The notes below the pieces were generated by a model. That model saw nothing but the letters and a program-made list of their open reading frames with translations, was not told the origin of the DNA and made no database searches. The position numbers and the translations under genes were made by a program. From Novosphingobium sp. SG751A (GTDB lineage Bacteria > Pseudomonadota > Alphaproteobacteria > Sphingomonadales > Sphingomonadaceae), in NCBI RefSeq assembly GCF_013149295.1, contig NZ_JABGCB010000005.1, forward strand, positions 248,001-312,000: a stretch of DNA of 64,000 nucleotides, read 5' to 3'. Of the stretch, positions 47,183 to 59,456 are shown in pieces (positions within the stretch are counted from its first letter, which is position 1; every line of letters starts with the position of its first letter).

Positions 47183-48664
47183 TTAATCGGCGTCGCTGCC
47201 GTCTTCCTCAACGGCGCGATAGAGTTCCAGTTCATTGCCGCGCAGCGTCACGACATGGAGCAGGTTGGTCGCCCCCGGCGTGCCGAAGGGAACGCCCGCC
47301 AGCGCCACCAGCTTGGAGCCCGCAACGCCGAACCCATGGCGCAGCGCCATGCGCTTGCCCTTGGCGATCATTTCCTCGAACGAGCCGATGTCGCGCGTAT
47401 GGACCGCATGCGCGCCCCACAGCAGCGCCGAGCGGCGCGCGGTGTTCATGCTGGGCGTCAGCACCAGCATCGGCACCGAGGGGCGTTCACGCGCCACGCG
47501 GCGCGAGGTCGAACCGCTGCCGGTGAACACGATCACGCCGGTCAGCGTGACGGTATCGGCAATCGCGGCGCAGGCTTTCGCCAGAGCGTCGGCGGTGGTC
47601 TGATCCGGGTTGATCTCGGCCAGATGGACGCGCTGGCGGTAATAGGAATCGTTTTCGACCTGCGTGGCGATGCGATGCATGATCGTCACCGCTTCTTCGG
47701 GCCACTGGCCCGCCGCAGTTTCGGCCGAAAGCATCACCGCATCCGCGCCGTCATAGACCGCATTGGCCACGTCCGACACTTCGGCGCGGGTTGGCGCCGG
47801 GCTCTCGATCATCGATTCGAGCATTTGCGTGGCCACGATCACCGGCTTGCCGCTGCGGCGGGTCAGTTCCACGATCCGCTTCTGGATCGGGGGCACTTCT
47901 TCGGGCAGCAGTTCGACGCCAAGGTCGCCGCGCGCCACCATGATGCCGTCCGACAGTTCGATGATGCCTTCGAGCGTTTCAAGCGCGGCGGGCTTCTCGA
48001 TCTTGGCGATCAGCGCGCCATGCCCGCCCATCAGACGGCGGCATTCGGCCACGTCTTCGGGACGCTGAACAAAGGACAGGCCGATGAAATCCGCGCCATG
48101 CTCGATCGCAAAGGCCAGATCGCGACGGTCCTTTTCGGTCAGCGCCGGAACCGGCACCACCGCGTCGGGAATGTTCACGCCCTTGCGGTCCGAAATCACC
48201 CCGCCCACTTCGGCGCTGCACAGGATTTCATCCTCGCTGGCGCGGATCACGCGCAGGCGCAGCTTGCCGTCGTCGATAAGCAGGCGCTGGCCCTTTTGCA
48301 GGATACCGAACAATTCGGGATGCGGCAGGCACACGCGGTTTTCATCGCCCGGCTCGGGATTGCGGTCGAACGTGAAATGGCCCGAATGGCGGATGACCGC
48401 CCGCCCGTCCTTGAACGCGCCCACGCGCAGCTTGGGCCCCTGAAGGTCGGCCAGGATGGCGATGGGCTTGCGCAGCTTCTTTTCAACAGCGCGCACATTG
48501 GCGATGGTTTTGGTATGCACCGAATGATCGGCATGGCTCATGTTGACGCGGAAAGCATCCGCCCCCGCACGCACCAGCTTCTCGATCATCTCCGGATCAC
48601 TGCTGGCCGGGCCAAGCGTTGCCAGAATCTTGACCTTGCGGCCGCGCGGATTGAGTTTCGTCAC
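47183..48664 (-). CDS. pyk: Pyruvate kinase
   Basis: The 493-residue protein has the pyruvate kinase set: RGRKVKILATLGPASS at the start, FRVNMSHADHSVH, the active-site lysine region ALIAKIEKPAALE, MVARGDLGVELLPEEVP, ATQMLESMIESPAPTRAEVSD and DAVMLSAETAAGQWP. It makes pyruvate and ATP from phosphoenolpyruvate and ADP in glycolysis. The length is standard. It is divergent from the DUF1244 gene, with 83 bases between them for two promoters. Confidence 0.96.
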   Translation of the reverse strand: MTKLNPRGRKVKILATLGPASSDPEMIEKLVRAGADAFRVNMSHADHSVHTKTIANVRAVEKKLRKPIAILADLQGPKLRVGAFKDGRAVIRHSGHFTFDRNPEPGDENRVCLPHPELFGILQKGQRLLIDDGKLRLRVIRASEDEILCSAEVGGVISDRKGVNIPDAVVPVPALTEKDRRDLAFAIEHGADFIGLSFVQRPEDVAECRRLMGGHGALIAKIEKPAALETLEGIIELSDGIMVARGDLGVELLPEEVPPIQKRIVELTRRSGKPVIVATQMLESMIESPAPTRAEVSDVANAVYDGADAVMLSAETAAGQWPEEAVTIMHRIATQVENDSYYRQRVHLAEINPDQTTADALAKACAAIADTVTLTGVIVFTGSGSTSRRVARERPSVPMLVLTPSMNTARRSALLWGAHAVHTRDIGSFEEMIAKGKRMALRHGFGVAGSKLVALAGVPFGTPGATNLLHVVTLRGNELELYRAVEEDGSDAD

Positions 48665-48747
48665 ACCGATTTCTCCCTTTGGGACGGGGTACAGCCTATG
48701 GCAAAGGCTGATTGCAAACCCAAGAACAACTCAACCCGGATGGACCC

Positions 48748-49077
48748 ATGAATATGAATGCACAACAAACGATTCCCGATCCGCTCGATGAACTTGATGA
48801 TGCACATGCCGCCGCCGCCTTTCGTCGGCTGGTCCGCCATCTGCGCCATCGTCATGATGCACAGAATATCGACCTGATGGGCCTCTCCGGTTTTTGCCGC
48901 AATTGTCTTGCGGACTGGATCGTAGCGGCGGGTGCTCCGCTCGACAAGGGCGCGGCGCGCGAACTGATCCACGGCATGCCCGCCGATGAATGGAAAAGCC
49001 GGTATCAGACCGAGGCGACGCCTGAGCAGATGGCGCGCATGAAGGAGAGCGTGGCGAAGAACGCCCCCGGCCATTGA
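48748..49077 (+). CDS. DUF1244-family protein
   Basis: The 109-residue protein carries the DUF1244 pattern: FRRLVRHLRHRHDAQNIDLMGLSGFCRNCLADW, continuing ARELIHGMPADEWKSRYQ. Two cysteines spaced C-x-x-C sit in the GFCRNCL segment. The family is small, conserved in alphaproteobacteria and without a firm function. I use the ATG at 48748; there is no strong ribosome site, and an ATG two codons later is also possible. Confidence 0.85.
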   Translation: MNMNAQQTIPDPLDELDDAHAAAAFRRLVRHLRHRHDAQNIDLMGLSGFCRNCLADWIVAAGAPLDKGAARELIHGMPADEWKSRYQTEATPEQMARMKESVAKNAPGH

Positions 49078-49197
49078 CGGCGGCATTGATCGCAACGCTG
49101 GGGATTACTCGCCCCCCGTATTCCCCTTGAGGCTCTGCCCCGCTATCTGGCCGGGCAAATCGATTCTCAACTTTGACCAATTTCGGAGATTTGACCC

Positions 49198-49437
49198 ATG
49201 GCTGAAATGGCTGCTGACGAACGCCTGCGCCTGCTGATCGAGCGTATCGAGCGTCTGGAAGAAGAAAAGAAGGGCATCAGCGACGACATCAAGGACGTCT
49301 ATAACGAAGGCAAGGCCACCGGTTATGACCCCAAGGCGATGCGTCAGGTGGTCCGCATCCGCAAGATGAAGCCGGATGACCGCAAGGAAATGGAAGCGAT
49401 CCTCGAAGTCTATCTCAACGCACTGGGCATCGACTGA
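49198..49437 (+). CDS. gapR: GapR-family DNA-binding protein (DUF2312)
   Basis: The 79-residue protein has the GapR pattern: a coiled-coil helix (LIERIERLEEEKKGISDDIKDVY) followed by AKATGYD-like GKATGYDPKAMRQVVRIRKMKPDDRKE and a short C-terminal helix. GapR forms tetramers that wrap overtwisted DNA and aid replication and chromosome segregation in alphaproteobacteria. The start at 49198 follows a clear GGAGA. A TTTGACC repeat lies just before the gene. Length matches the family. Confidence 0.92.
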   Translation: MAEMAADERLRLLIERIERLEEEKKGISDDIKDVYNEGKATGYDPKAMRQVVRIRKMKPDDRKEMEAILEVYLNALGID

Positions 49438-49450
49438 TCGATCTTGGTCA

Positions 49451-49472
49451 GGGGGGCGGATTTCTGCCCCCC
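49451..49472 (+). terminator. GC-rich hairpin after gapR
   Basis: GGGGGGC (49451-49457) pairs with GCCCCCC (49466-49472) around an eight-base loop. No T-run follows, so this is only a possible terminator or mRNA-stabilising stem. Confidence 0.35.
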
Positions 49473-49541
49473 GCCTTGCTCAAAGCCTGCATCTCGGCTA
49501 TCGGCGCTGCCAACTCCACACATAGCGATATGAAGTGATCC

Positions 49542-50306
49542 ATGGCAGGCCATTCCAAATTCAAGAACATCATGCACCGCAAGGGCGCTCAGGATAAGAA
49601 GCGTTCGGCGCAGTTCTCCAAGCTTTCGCGCGAAATCACCGTGGCGGCCAAGATGGGTATGCCCGATCCGGACATGAACCCGCGCCTGCGCGCCGCCGTC
49701 AACGCGGCCAAGGCCCAGTCGATGCCCAAGGACAATATCCAGCGCGCCATCGACAAGGCGAGCAAGGGCGATGCTGAAAACTATGAAGAAGTGCGCTATG
49801 AGGGCTATGGCCCGGGCGGCGTGGCGATCATCGTCGAGGCTCTGACCGACAACCGCAACCGCACCGCCACCAACGTGCGCACCGCCTTTGCCAAGAACGG
49901 CGGCAACCTTGGCGCCAGCGGCGCGGTGTCGCATGGCTTTGACCGCCTCGGCCTGATCGAATATCCCGCCAGCGTGGGCGATGAGGACAAGGTGCTTGAG
50001 GCCGCCATCGAGGCCGGCGCCGAAGACGTCGAATCGGATATGGGCGATGGGGACGAAAACCCCGGCAGCCACTCGATCTGGGTCGCGGTCGATTCGCTCC
50101 ACCCCGTCGCGCGCGAGCTGGAAAAGGTGCTGGGCGAGGCCGAAGGCGTGAAGCTGGCATGGCGCCCGCAGATCAAGGCCTCGGTCGATGCCGATGCGGC
50201 CGCCACGCTGCTCAAGCTGATCGACGTGCTGGAAGAAGACGATGACGTCCAGACCGTCTGGGGCAATTACGAAATCCCCGACGAGGTGATGGAAAAGCTG
50301 GGCTGA
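49542..50306 (+). CDS. yebC: YebC/PmpR-family protein
   Basis: The 254-residue protein has the YebC N-terminal [19 protein letters not shown], the Ile/Asn region [19 protein letters not shown] and the central [19 protein letters not shown], all conserved in the family. Members were described as transcription regulators and more recently as translation factors for proline-rich stretches. It lies upstream of ruvC, ruvA and ruvB, as in many bacteria. A terminator follows it, so it is probably transcribed apart from ruvC. Confidence 0.93.
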   Translation: MAGHSKFKNIMHRKGAQDKKRSAQFSKLSREITVAAKMGMPDPDMNPRLRAAVNAAKAQSMPKDNIQRAIDKASKGDAENYEEVRYEGYGPGGVAIIVEALTDNRNRTATNVRTAFAKNGGNLGASGAVSHGFDRLGLIEYPASVGDEDKVLEAAIEAGAEDVESDMGDGDENPGSHSIWVAVDSLHPVARELEKVLGEAEGVKLAWRPQIKASVDADAAATLLKLIDVLEEDDDVQTVWGNYEIPDEVMEKLG

Positions 50307-50327
50307 TCCGGTTTTCCGCGATCCCAT

Positions 50328-50359
50328 AAGGGGCGGGGGGATGATCCTCCCGCCCTTTT
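50328..50359 (+). terminator. Terminator after yebC
   Basis: AAGGGGCGGG (50328-50337) pairs with CCCGCCCTT (50349-50357) in a GC-rich stem, followed by a short T-run (CCCTTTTG). It separates yebC from ruvC transcription. Confidence 0.65.
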
Positions 50360-50375
50360 GCTTTATAGGGTTGCC

Positions 50376-50852
50376 ATGATAATTTTAGGCATCGACCCGG
50401 GCCTCGTCTGCACCGGATGGGGCATTGTCGCCAAATCGGGCAGCCGCATCAGCCATGTCGCCAATGGCCAGATCCGCACCGACAAAGAGGCCTCGATGGC
50501 CTCGCGCCTGCTCGAACTGGACACGACCATCGCGCGCGTGATCGAGATCTACAAACCCGACTTCGGCGTGGTCGAGGAAATCTTCGTCAACGTGAACCCG
50601 CAATCGACGCTCAAGCTGGGGCAGGCGCGGGGGGCGGCGCTGCTCTCGTTGGCGCGCGCGGGGCTGCCGGTGTCGGAATATCCGTCAAAGGTGGTGAAGA
50701 AGGCTCTGGTCGGCACGGGCGGCGCGGCCAAGGAGCAGGTCCAGCATATGCTCAAGGTGCTGTTGCCGGGGGTGCGGCTGGCGGGGGCGGATGCGGCCGA
50801 TGCTCTGGCCGTGGCGATCACCCATGCGCATCATGTGGGGAGTCATTTGTAG
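50376..50852 (+). CDS. ruvC: Crossover junction endodeoxyribonuclease RuvC
   Basis: The 158-residue nuclease has the RuvC acidic set: D in [14 protein letters not shown] near residue 7, E in [13 protein letters not shown] near 66, and D residues in [17 protein letters not shown] near the end. It cuts Holliday junctions symmetrically with the RuvAB motor. The ATG at 50376 gives the usual MIILGIDPG start. Repeat copy D begins 18 bases after its stop and lies between it and ruvA. Confidence 0.95.
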   Translation: MIILGIDPGLVCTGWGIVAKSGSRISHVANGQIRTDKEASMASRLLELDTTIARVIEIYKPDFGVVEEIFVNVNPQSTLKLGQARGAALLSLARAGLPVSEYPSKVVKKALVGTGGAAKEQVQHMLKVLLPGVRLAGADAADALAVAITHAHHVGSHL

Positions 50853-50870
50853 GTTTGTTTTAGGGATTAT

Positions 50871-51102
50871 GCCTCCGGCGGGTTAAGGGCGGGGGCCCTT
50901 AACAATCCCGATTTTAGGGTGGCGCTTTGGGGGCGGCCAAGGTTGGATGGCGCGGCGTTGAATTATTAAAGCCTGCGGCGCTTTTCGTGCTGGTCCGCTG
51001 CGCCGCAGGCTTTCAAAACCATCCTCCATCCACATCCTCGCCGATCCCACACCACCACAAAACGGGAATGCAAAGGGATGAATCCCTTTGCCCGCCGGAG
51101 GC
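50871..51102. repeat. Intergenic inverted-end element, copy D (in the ruvC-ruvA gap)
   Basis: This 232-bp copy is bounded by GCCTCCGGCGGG (50871-50882) and CCCGCCGGAGGC (51091-51102). The left stem is TTAAGGG/CCCTTAA (50883-50902) and the right stem CAAAGGG/CCCTTTG (51071-51090), the same order as copy B. The interior includes AAAGCCTGCGGCGC and GCGCCGCAGGCTTT as an inner inverted pair. It fills most of the 313-base ruvC-ruvA gap (50853-51165), which otherwise holds only the SOS box at 51130. Confidence 0.87.
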
Positions 51103-51129
51103 CCCCTTTTACCCTCCCTATCAAAAAAT

Positions 51130-51144
51130 GTTCCCAAATCGTTC
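51130..51144 (+). promoter_or_regulatory. LexA (SOS) box upstream of ruvA
   Basis: GTTC (51130-51133), seven bases, GTTC (51141-51144) is the exact alphaproteobacterial LexA operator pattern GTTC-N7-GTTC. It lies 21 bases before the ruvA start and after repeat copy D. DNA damage should therefore induce ruvAB from here. Confidence 0.8.
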
Positions 51145-51165
51145 CGCTCCGTCTAGGGTGCGCGC

Positions 51166-51777
51166 ATGATTGCGAAACTGACCGGCATATTGGATGACTT
51201 CGGTCCCGACTGGGCTGTGATTGACGTCAATGGCGTTGGCTATCTGGTGTTCTGCTCGGGGCGGACGCTGACGGCGCTGGGCATTCGGGGCGATGCCTGC
51301 ACGGTTTATACCGAGATGCAGGTGAGCGAGACGGACATGCGCCTCATCGGCTTTACAAGTGCGGGCGAGCGGGCGTGGTTCAAGCTGCTGACGGTGGTGC
51401 AGGGCGTAGGGTCTAAGGTGGCCTTGGCGATCCTGTCCGCGCTGACAGTCGAGGAATTGCAGCGCGCCTGCGCTGGCGGCGATGCGGCCATGGTGGCGCG
51501 GGCCAATGGCGTGGGGCCGAAACTGGCCGCGCGCATCGTCAATGAATTGAAGGACAAGGCGGGCGCCTTGCCGGTTGGTCCCGCAGGCGCGGCGGTTTCG
51601 GCAGGCGTGGCGATGCCGGAGGGCAATGTCGCTGGCGATGTCGTCTCGGCCTTGCAGAACCTCGGCTTCAAGCCAAACATCGCCGCCAGCGCCACCGACG
51701 CCGCCATCGCCGAACTGGGCGAGGAGGCGGGCGTGTCCGCGCTGATCCGCGTGGCGTTGAAGAAGGCCAGCGCGTGA
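51166..51777 (+). CDS. ruvA: Holliday junction ATP-dependent DNA helicase subunit RuvA
   Basis: The 203-residue protein has the OB-like N-terminal domain ([13 protein letters not shown]), two helix-hairpin-helix motifs ([14 protein letters not shown] and [20 protein letters not shown]) and a C-terminal helical domain that binds RuvB. It holds the four-way junction while RuvB pumps DNA. The start at 51166 sits 21 bases after the SOS box. ruvB follows after 10 bases, so both share the SOS-controlled transcript. Confidence 0.95.
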   Translation: MIAKLTGILDDFGPDWAVIDVNGVGYLVFCSGRTLTALGIRGDACTVYTEMQVSETDMRLIGFTSAGERAWFKLLTVVQGVGSKVALAILSALTVEELQRACAGGDAAMVARANGVGPKLAARIVNELKDKAGALPVGPAGAAVSAGVAMPEGNVAGDVVSALQNLGFKPNIAASATDAAIAELGEEAGVSALIRVALKKASA

Positions 51778-51787
51778 TGGTGCATGC

Positions 51788-52828
51788 ATGACCGATAACC
51801 CTCTCCTTTCCGCCCATCGCCAGATCGAGGATATGGACGCCGCCCTGCGTCCGAAATCCTTGGCCGAATTTGTCGGACAGGCCGCCGCCAAGGACAACCT
51901 TCGCGTTTTCATCGAGTCGGCCAAGTCACGCGGCGAGGCGCTCGATCACACGCTCTTTTTCGGGCCGCCGGGGCTGGGCAAGACCACGCTGGCGCAGATC
52001 ATCGCGCGCGAATTGGGCGTCAATTTCAAGGCCACCTCCGGCCCGGTGATCGCCAAGGCGGGCGATCTGGCCGCGCTGCTGACCAATCTTGAACATGGCG
52101 ATGTGCTTTTCATCGACGAAATCCACCGCCTCAATCCGGTGGTCGAGGAAGTGCTGTACCCCGCGATGGAGGACCGCGCGCTCGACCTGATGATCGGGGA
52201 AGGCCCATCAGCAAGGTCAGTGCGGATCGACCTGCCGCCTTTCACGCTGATCGGGGCAACTACGCGCGCGGGGCTGCTGCAAACCCCTTTGCGCGATCGT
52301 TTCGGCATTCCGGTGCGGCTGCAATTTTACAGCGTGGACGAACTTGAGCGCGTGATCTCGCGCGGGGCGGGCCTGCTGGGCATCGGCATTGCGGCCGAGG
52401 GCGCGCGCGAGATCGCCCGCCGTTCGCGCGGCACGCCGCGCGTGGCCGGGCGCCTGCTGCGCCGCGTGCGCGATTTCGCCCATGTCGCGGGCAGCGAGGT
52501 GATCACCCAGGCCATTGCCGACAATGCGCTGACCCGCCTTGAGGTCGATCATGCGGGCCTTGACGCACAGGATCGCCGCTATCTCCATATGATCGCCGAC
52601 ATCTATAAGGGCGGGCCGGTGGGGGCCGACACGCTGGCGGCGGGCCTGTCGGAACCGCGCGACACGATCGAGGAAGTGATCGAGCCTTATCTGATCCAGC
52701 TTGGCATGGTGGCGCGCACCGCGCGCGGGCGCTGCCTTAACGACCGTGGCTGGCAACATCTGGGCATGACCCCGCCCGGCGGACAGGGGCCGCAGGGCGG
52801 GCTGTTCGACGCCGACGAGGGCGAGTGA
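51788..52828 (+). CDS. ruvB: Holliday junction ATP-dependent DNA helicase subunit RuvB
   Basis: The 346-residue AAA+ motor has Walker [13 protein letters not shown] near residue 60, Walker [11 protein letters not shown] near 107, and sensor 1 in [18 protein letters not shown]. The C-terminal winged helix carries [17 protein letters not shown]. It drives branch migration with RuvA, and RuvC then cuts. The start is the ATG at 51788; an earlier TTG is possible but unneeded. Confidence 0.95.
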   Translation: MTDNPLLSAHRQIEDMDAALRPKSLAEFVGQAAAKDNLRVFIESAKSRGEALDHTLFFGPPGLGKTTLAQIIARELGVNFKATSGPVIAKAGDLAALLTNLEHGDVLFIDEIHRLNPVVEEVLYPAMEDRALDLMIGEGPSARSVRIDLPPFTLIGATTRAGLLQTPLRDRFGIPVRLQFYSVDELERVISRGAGLLGIGIAAEGAREIARRSRGTPRVAGRLLRRVRDFAHVAGSEVITQAIADNALTRLEVDHAGLDAQDRRYLHMIADIYKGGPVGADTLAAGLSEPRDTIEEVIEPYLIQLGMVARTARGRCLNDRGWQHLGMTPPGGQGPQGGLFDADEGE

Positions 52829-53027
52829 GCCGCGATTCCTGTGTCATAACGGGACGGTTGATGGTTAAATCCTGATGAATCCGGGGCAATCCCGATTCAG
52901 GACAGTTGCAGCGCCCCCATGCGGTTGTTCCCTTGTCGCTCCTGCATGATCTCTCTGGTGAGGGCAGAATCGCCTTTCGTCCGAATGGATGGAAAGCCTC
53001 TGCCGACCACAGGAAAGAGAGATTGTT

Positions 53028-53744
53028 ATGTCGGTTCGTTTGGGGCTCGCCAAAGTTGCCGGTCTGGTAGCAGGCACCGCGCTGATTGGCGGCGGGGCGG
53101 TGCATATCGCCGAAAAGGCCAGCAGCAACAAACCGCAGTATGTCAAACACGCCAAGGCCCATAAGACCCCGGTGGTGCGCAAGCAGGTGGTGACCCGCAC
53201 GGTGGTGGTGCAAAAGGATTGCTGCACCAAGACCGTGACCCGGACCGCGATGGTGACCATGCCGCCGCCGGGCCTGCCCGCCGCCGATCTGACGCCCAAT
53301 ACGCCCGCCCCTGCGCCCAGCCCGCTCTCGGCCGAGCGCGCGCGCGGCTATTACAGCAACTGGGGCTTTGGCGGCGGCTATATCGGCGGCTTCTTTGGCG
53401 GGACCAGCGGCAATGTGATTGTGGTCAATTCCAGCGGCTCGACCTCGGGGTCCACCACCACGGGCGGCACCACGACCACCACTACGGGCGGGACGACCAC
53501 GACCGGGGGCACGACCACCACCACCACAGGCGGAACGACCACCACCACAGGGGGCACAACAACGACCACCACGGGCGGGACCACGACAACCACCGGCGGC
53601 ACGACCACCACAACGACCACCGGCGGTACCACCAGCACCACGGGCGGCACGCAGGTTCCCGCTCCACCGATGCTACTGCTGTTTGGCGGCGCGGCCGGGG
53701 CGATGTTTGCCCGCCGTCGCAAGGGCAAGGCGCAGGCCGCCTAA
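53028..53744 (+). CDS. Exported Thr/Gly-repeat protein with a PEP-CTERM-like tail
   Basis: The 238-residue protein has an N-terminal export-type segment (LGLAKVAGLVAGTALIGGGAVH) and a Lys/Val/Thr-rich region with a CC pair. Roughly residues 140-210 repeat GGTTTTT-like units. The end is QVPAPPMLLLFGGAAGAMFARRRKGKAQ, a proline motif, hydrophobic helix and arginine cluster resembling the PEP-CTERM sorting signal. Such proteins are usually cut and anchored by an exosortase and are often glycosylated on Thr. The start at 53028 follows AGGAAAGAGAG. No exosortase gene is in the window. The 199-base gap upstream has a hairpin-like stretch but no gene. Confidence 0.8.
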   Translation: MSVRLGLAKVAGLVAGTALIGGGAVHIAEKASSNKPQYVKHAKAHKTPVVRKQVVTRTVVVQKDCCTKTVTRTAMVTMPPPGLPAADLTPNTPAPAPSPLSAERARGYYSNWGFGGGYIGGFFGGTSGNVIVVNSSGSTSGSTTTGGTTTTTTGGTTTTGGTTTTTTGGTTTTTGGTTTTTTGGTTTTTGGTTTTTTTGGTTSTTGGTQVPAPPMLLLFGGAAGAMFARRRKGKAQAA

Positions 53745-53763
53745 GCGCGCCATTCGCGAAAAG

Positions 53764-53802
53764 AAAAGGCGCCGCCGGGATGATCCGGGCGGCGCCTTTT
53801 TT
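53764..53802 (+). terminator. Strong terminator after the PEP-CTERM-like gene (bidirectional)
   Basis: AAAAGGCGCCGCC and GGCGGCGCCTTTTTT form a long GC-rich stem with a six-T tail on the plus strand and AAAA before it, so it may also stop minus-strand reading. Confidence 0.85.
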
Positions 53803-53828
53803 ATGGCCCCAGCAAGCCTCGCGCCCAT

Positions 53829-53865
53829 AAAAAAGGGGCGACCCGCGAAGGTCGCCCCCTCTTTT
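53829..53865 (-). terminator. Terminator of acnA (minus strand, possibly bidirectional)
   Basis: GGGGCGACC (53835-53843) pairs with GGTCGCCCC (53850-53858). On the minus strand the stem is followed by TTTTTT (53829-53834), placing it 18 bases after the acnA stop. Confidence 0.8.
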
Positions 53866-53882
53866 GGGCATCAAGCGATCGC

Positions 53883-56555
<2,673 letters not shown>

Positions 56556-56823
56556 GCGGGCGTCTTCCTCACCTCAATTGGCCCAGAGACGAAAAAAAGA
56601 CGAAAAGGCGCGTTCAGGCGCGTTCTCGCCCTGCCTTTGGGCGGTTGCAGCATGAGGGCCGATGCGCGTGATTCCGCCCCGCGTCAAGGGCGCGAAAGGT
56701 GGAAAAAGGAATGAAGAGGGGCAGGTTGTTGCGATATTGTTGCTATTGCGAATTGTTATCTAAAATAAGTGTAAAAGGCCCCGAGTTTGTCGGAGAAATC
56801 GCCGCAAAAGCCCTTTGCCCGGA

Positions 56824-57735
56824 TCAAAGCCCCACCTGTTCGGTATGATCGCCTTTCTGCCCGCCCTCATGTCCGCCGGCGCCCACCCAGCATCCCGCCA
56901 CCACCAGCGCCGCACCGCCCAGCGTATAAATATCGAGCCTTTCGCCAAACCAGATCCAGCCCATCAGCGCAGCCCAGAGGAAGGCCGAATATTCCACCGG
57001 CAACAGGCGATGGGCTGGCGCCCGCGCCCAGCCCCATGACAACAGCATCAGCGACACGAAAGACAGGCCCGCCGCCCCGCCGATATCGCGCCATACTTCT
57101 CCCTGCGGTACAGGGGGCAGGCCGACCGCCAGCCCGGCCAGCGCCAGAAACATAGCGGTGAACAGCGACTGGAAGAAAGCGATCTCGGCCGGAGGGGCCA
57201 TTTGCGCCTGATGGCGCTGCATCACCAGATTGGCGGCATAGAGCACCGCCGAGCCAAGGATGGCCGCCATGCCCTGCCACGCCTGTGGCTCCATCGCGCC
57301 CGCGCCCTGCATCCGCCCCAGCCCGATCACGCCCACGCCCAGCAACCCCAGCGCCGAGGCCGCCAGCGCGCGCCGCGTGATCGCCTCGCCCAGCGCGAAA
57401 CCGGCCATGAACAGCGCGATGATCGGCGCGATGAAGGAAAGCGCCATGCCCACCGCCATCGGCGTGCGCACGATGCCCCAGAAAAAGGCGAAAGCCATCC
57501 CGCTGGTCACACTGGCGCGCATCGCATGCATCACCATTCGCCGCCCCGGCCATGCGCCCGGATGGGTGATCTGCCACACCACAATGCCGATCCCCGCCCC
57601 GATGATGTTGCGCCACAGCAGGGCGGCGTGAACCCCCGAGACGATCGAGGCCCGCTTCATCAGCGCGTCCATGATGCTGAAAGTGGCAATTCCGCATGCG
57701 GCGGCAACAAGGGGAAGAAACAAAGGGCGCGCCAT
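56824..57735 (-). CDS. DMT-family (EamA) transporter
   Basis: The 303-residue protein has about ten hydrophobic helices in two EamA halves, beginning FLPLVAAACGIATFSIMDALMK and ending LDIYTLGGAALVVAGCWVGAGG. A conserved LLPVEYSAFLWAALMGWIWFGERL lies in the second half. Such carriers export amino acids, metabolites or sugars. I start at the ATG at 57735 (MARPLFLP); the longer form reads into the next gene's promoter. Cytoplasmic tail: HEGGQKGDHTEQVGL. The substrate is unknown. Confidence 0.85.
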   Translation of the reverse strand: MARPLFLPLVAAACGIATFSIMDALMKRASIVSGVHAALLWRNIIGAGIGIVVWQITHPGAWPGRRMVMHAMRASVTSGMAFAFFWGIVRTPMAVGMALSFIAPIIALFMAGFALGEAITRRALAASALGLLGVGVIGLGRMQGAGAMEPQAWQGMAAILGSAVLYAANLVMQRHQAQMAPPAEIAFFQSLFTAMFLALAGLAVGLPPVPQGEVWRDIGGAAGLSFVSLMLLSWGWARAPAHRLLPVEYSAFLWAALMGWIWFGERLDIYTLGGAALVVAGCWVGAGGHEGGQKGDHTEQVGL

Positions 57736-57910
57736 GATCGTTAAGATCCTAGCGGCCTTGCGCCAAGCCGTCACTATGAGAAGGTAAGTCGAGCTTGCGC
57801 CGCGCGCGGTGTTCAGCCAACAGACAGGGGTGATACTGAATGGTATGCGACGAACTGTGCTTGGCTGTCGTTGAGTTGAGTGATTTGAGCCGGGCGAAAA
57901 GGGGCGTTGA

Positions 57911-59413
57911 ATGATGAAGAACACGCGCAAGCTGATGACGGGGCCGGTGATTCTGGCTTTGGCGACGGGGCTTTACGGGCTTTATCCCGCCATGGCGCAG
58001 GATCGGCCCATTGAGGGCAAGCAGGGTCTGGGCAAGCTGCCCAATGTTCGCCCCGCAGGCACGAACACCCCCACGCCCAGCCCCAGCGCATCACCTGGCG
58101 CATCCCCCAGCCCGCGCCCCAGCGGCACCCCCACCGCCGGCCCCAGCCCGCGCCCCGTACCGACGCTCTCGCCGACGCCCTCGGCCACACCCTCCGGCAC
58201 GCCGACCCCGTACCCCACGCCCAGCCCTTCGCCCGGCGCGACGCCAGTGCAGGAAGCTGTGGTCAACTGGAGCGTGGCCGATGCCGGCGATCTGCTGGCT
58301 GCGATTATGGCAATTGGCGATGAGGGGCTGTTTCCCGCCGATTATCAACCTGATGCTCTGCGCGCCGCGATCAAGGCCGGGGCAGGGGACGCGCTGGACC
58401 AGCAGGCCAGCAAGAGTTTCGCATGGCTGGTCGAGGACCTGCGCGATGGGCGCACGCCGATGACCGCGCGGGTGCAATGGTTCGCCGTCGATCCCGATCA
58501 GGATGACAACCCCACCACCGCCCTGATGCAGCGCGCCACCACCAACCATGACGTGCCCGGCACGCTGGCAGGCCTCGCGCCGACCTATCCCGATTATGCT
58601 GCGCTCAAAGAGGCGCTGGCCGCCACGCCCAAGGCGCAGACCAAATTGCGCGATGCGATTCGCATCAATATGGACCGCTGGCGCTGGTTGCCGCGCGATC
58701 TGGGGCCGGTCTATCTGATCACCAATGTGCCCGAGTTTCAGTTGCGCCTTGCGGTCAACGGCCGCAACATCCGCACCTATCGCACCATCGTGGGCAAGCC
58801 GGGCCGCACCGCCACGCCGCAATTGGCCGAAAAGGTCGAGGCGGTGGTGTTCAACCCGACATGGACCGTGCCGCAATCCATCGTCGTGGGTGAGGGGCTG
58901 GGCCAGCAATTGCTCGCCCGTCCGCGCGCCGGTTATAAGGTGACGCGGATGGAGGATGGCTCGTTGCAAGTGGTGCAACAGCCGGGCAACGCCAATTCAC
59001 TGGGCCGGATGAAGATCGACATGCCCAACCCTCATGCGATCTATCTGCATGATACGCCGTCGAAAAAGCTGTTTGATGCCACAGTGCGCGCCTTCTCGCA
59101 TGGCTGTATCCGCACCGATCGCGCGGTTGAACTGGGCATGACCATGGCGATTCTGGGCGCGGGTATGAGCCAGGAAGATGCCGTCGCCACCTTTGAGGCA
59201 GGCAAGTACAAGAAGGTGCCGATGACGCGGACCTTCCCGGTCTATCTGACCTATGTCACCTATGGCCGCGACATCAACGGCACATTGGCCGGCTTTAACG
59301 ACCTTTATGGCCGCGACGGGCCGGTGCTGGACAGTTTCCGCGCGCCGCGCGCGCTGCACACGACGCAGCGCAAGAGCAATGAGGAAGTGATCAAGTTGGA
59401 TAACCCGCTGTAA
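57911..59413 (+). CDS. L,D-transpeptidase (YcbB/LdtD-type, YkuD fold) with a Thr/Pro/Ser linker
   Basis: The 500-residue protein has a signal-type N-terminus ([20 protein letters not shown]). A proline-threonine-serine repeat region follows (about 52-112, e.g. [16 protein letters not shown]), then a scaffold region and a C-terminal YkuD catalytic domain. That domain has [13 protein letters not shown] and the catalytic [14 protein letters not shown] motif. These enzymes make 3-3 cross-links in peptidoglycan or attach wall proteins. MMKNTRK starts at 57911, with a second ATG at 57914. The 175-base gap before it has no gene. Confidence 0.88.
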   Translation: MMKNTRKLMTGPVILALATGLYGLYPAMAQDRPIEGKQGLGKLPNVRPAGTNTPTPSPSASPGASPSPRPSGTPTAGPSPRPVPTLSPTPSATPSGTPTPYPTPSPSPGATPVQEAVVNWSVADAGDLLAAIMAIGDEGLFPADYQPDALRAAIKAGAGDALDQQASKSFAWLVEDLRDGRTPMTARVQWFAVDPDQDDNPTTALMQRATTNHDVPGTLAGLAPTYPDYAALKEALAATPKAQTKLRDAIRINMDRWRWLPRDLGPVYLITNVPEFQLRLAVNGRNIRTYRTIVGKPGRTATPQLAEKVEAVVFNPTWTVPQSIVVGEGLGQQLLARPRAGYKVTRMEDGSLQVVQQPGNANSLGRMKIDMPNPHAIYLHDTPSKKLFDATVRAFSHGCIRTDRAVELGMTMAILGAGMSQEDAVATFEAGKYKKVPMTRTFPVYLTYVTYGRDINGTLAGFNDLYGRDGPVLDSFRAPRALHTTQRKSNEEVIKLDNPL

Positions 59414-59456
59414 TGACGGGATGGCGGCGCGGCTGAAACGATCAGCCGCGTCGTTC

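Noticed and set aside
53445..53655. Regular repeats that could suggest a CRISPR array
   Set aside because: They are in-frame codons for a Thr/Gly tract, with no unique spacers and no cas genes nearby.
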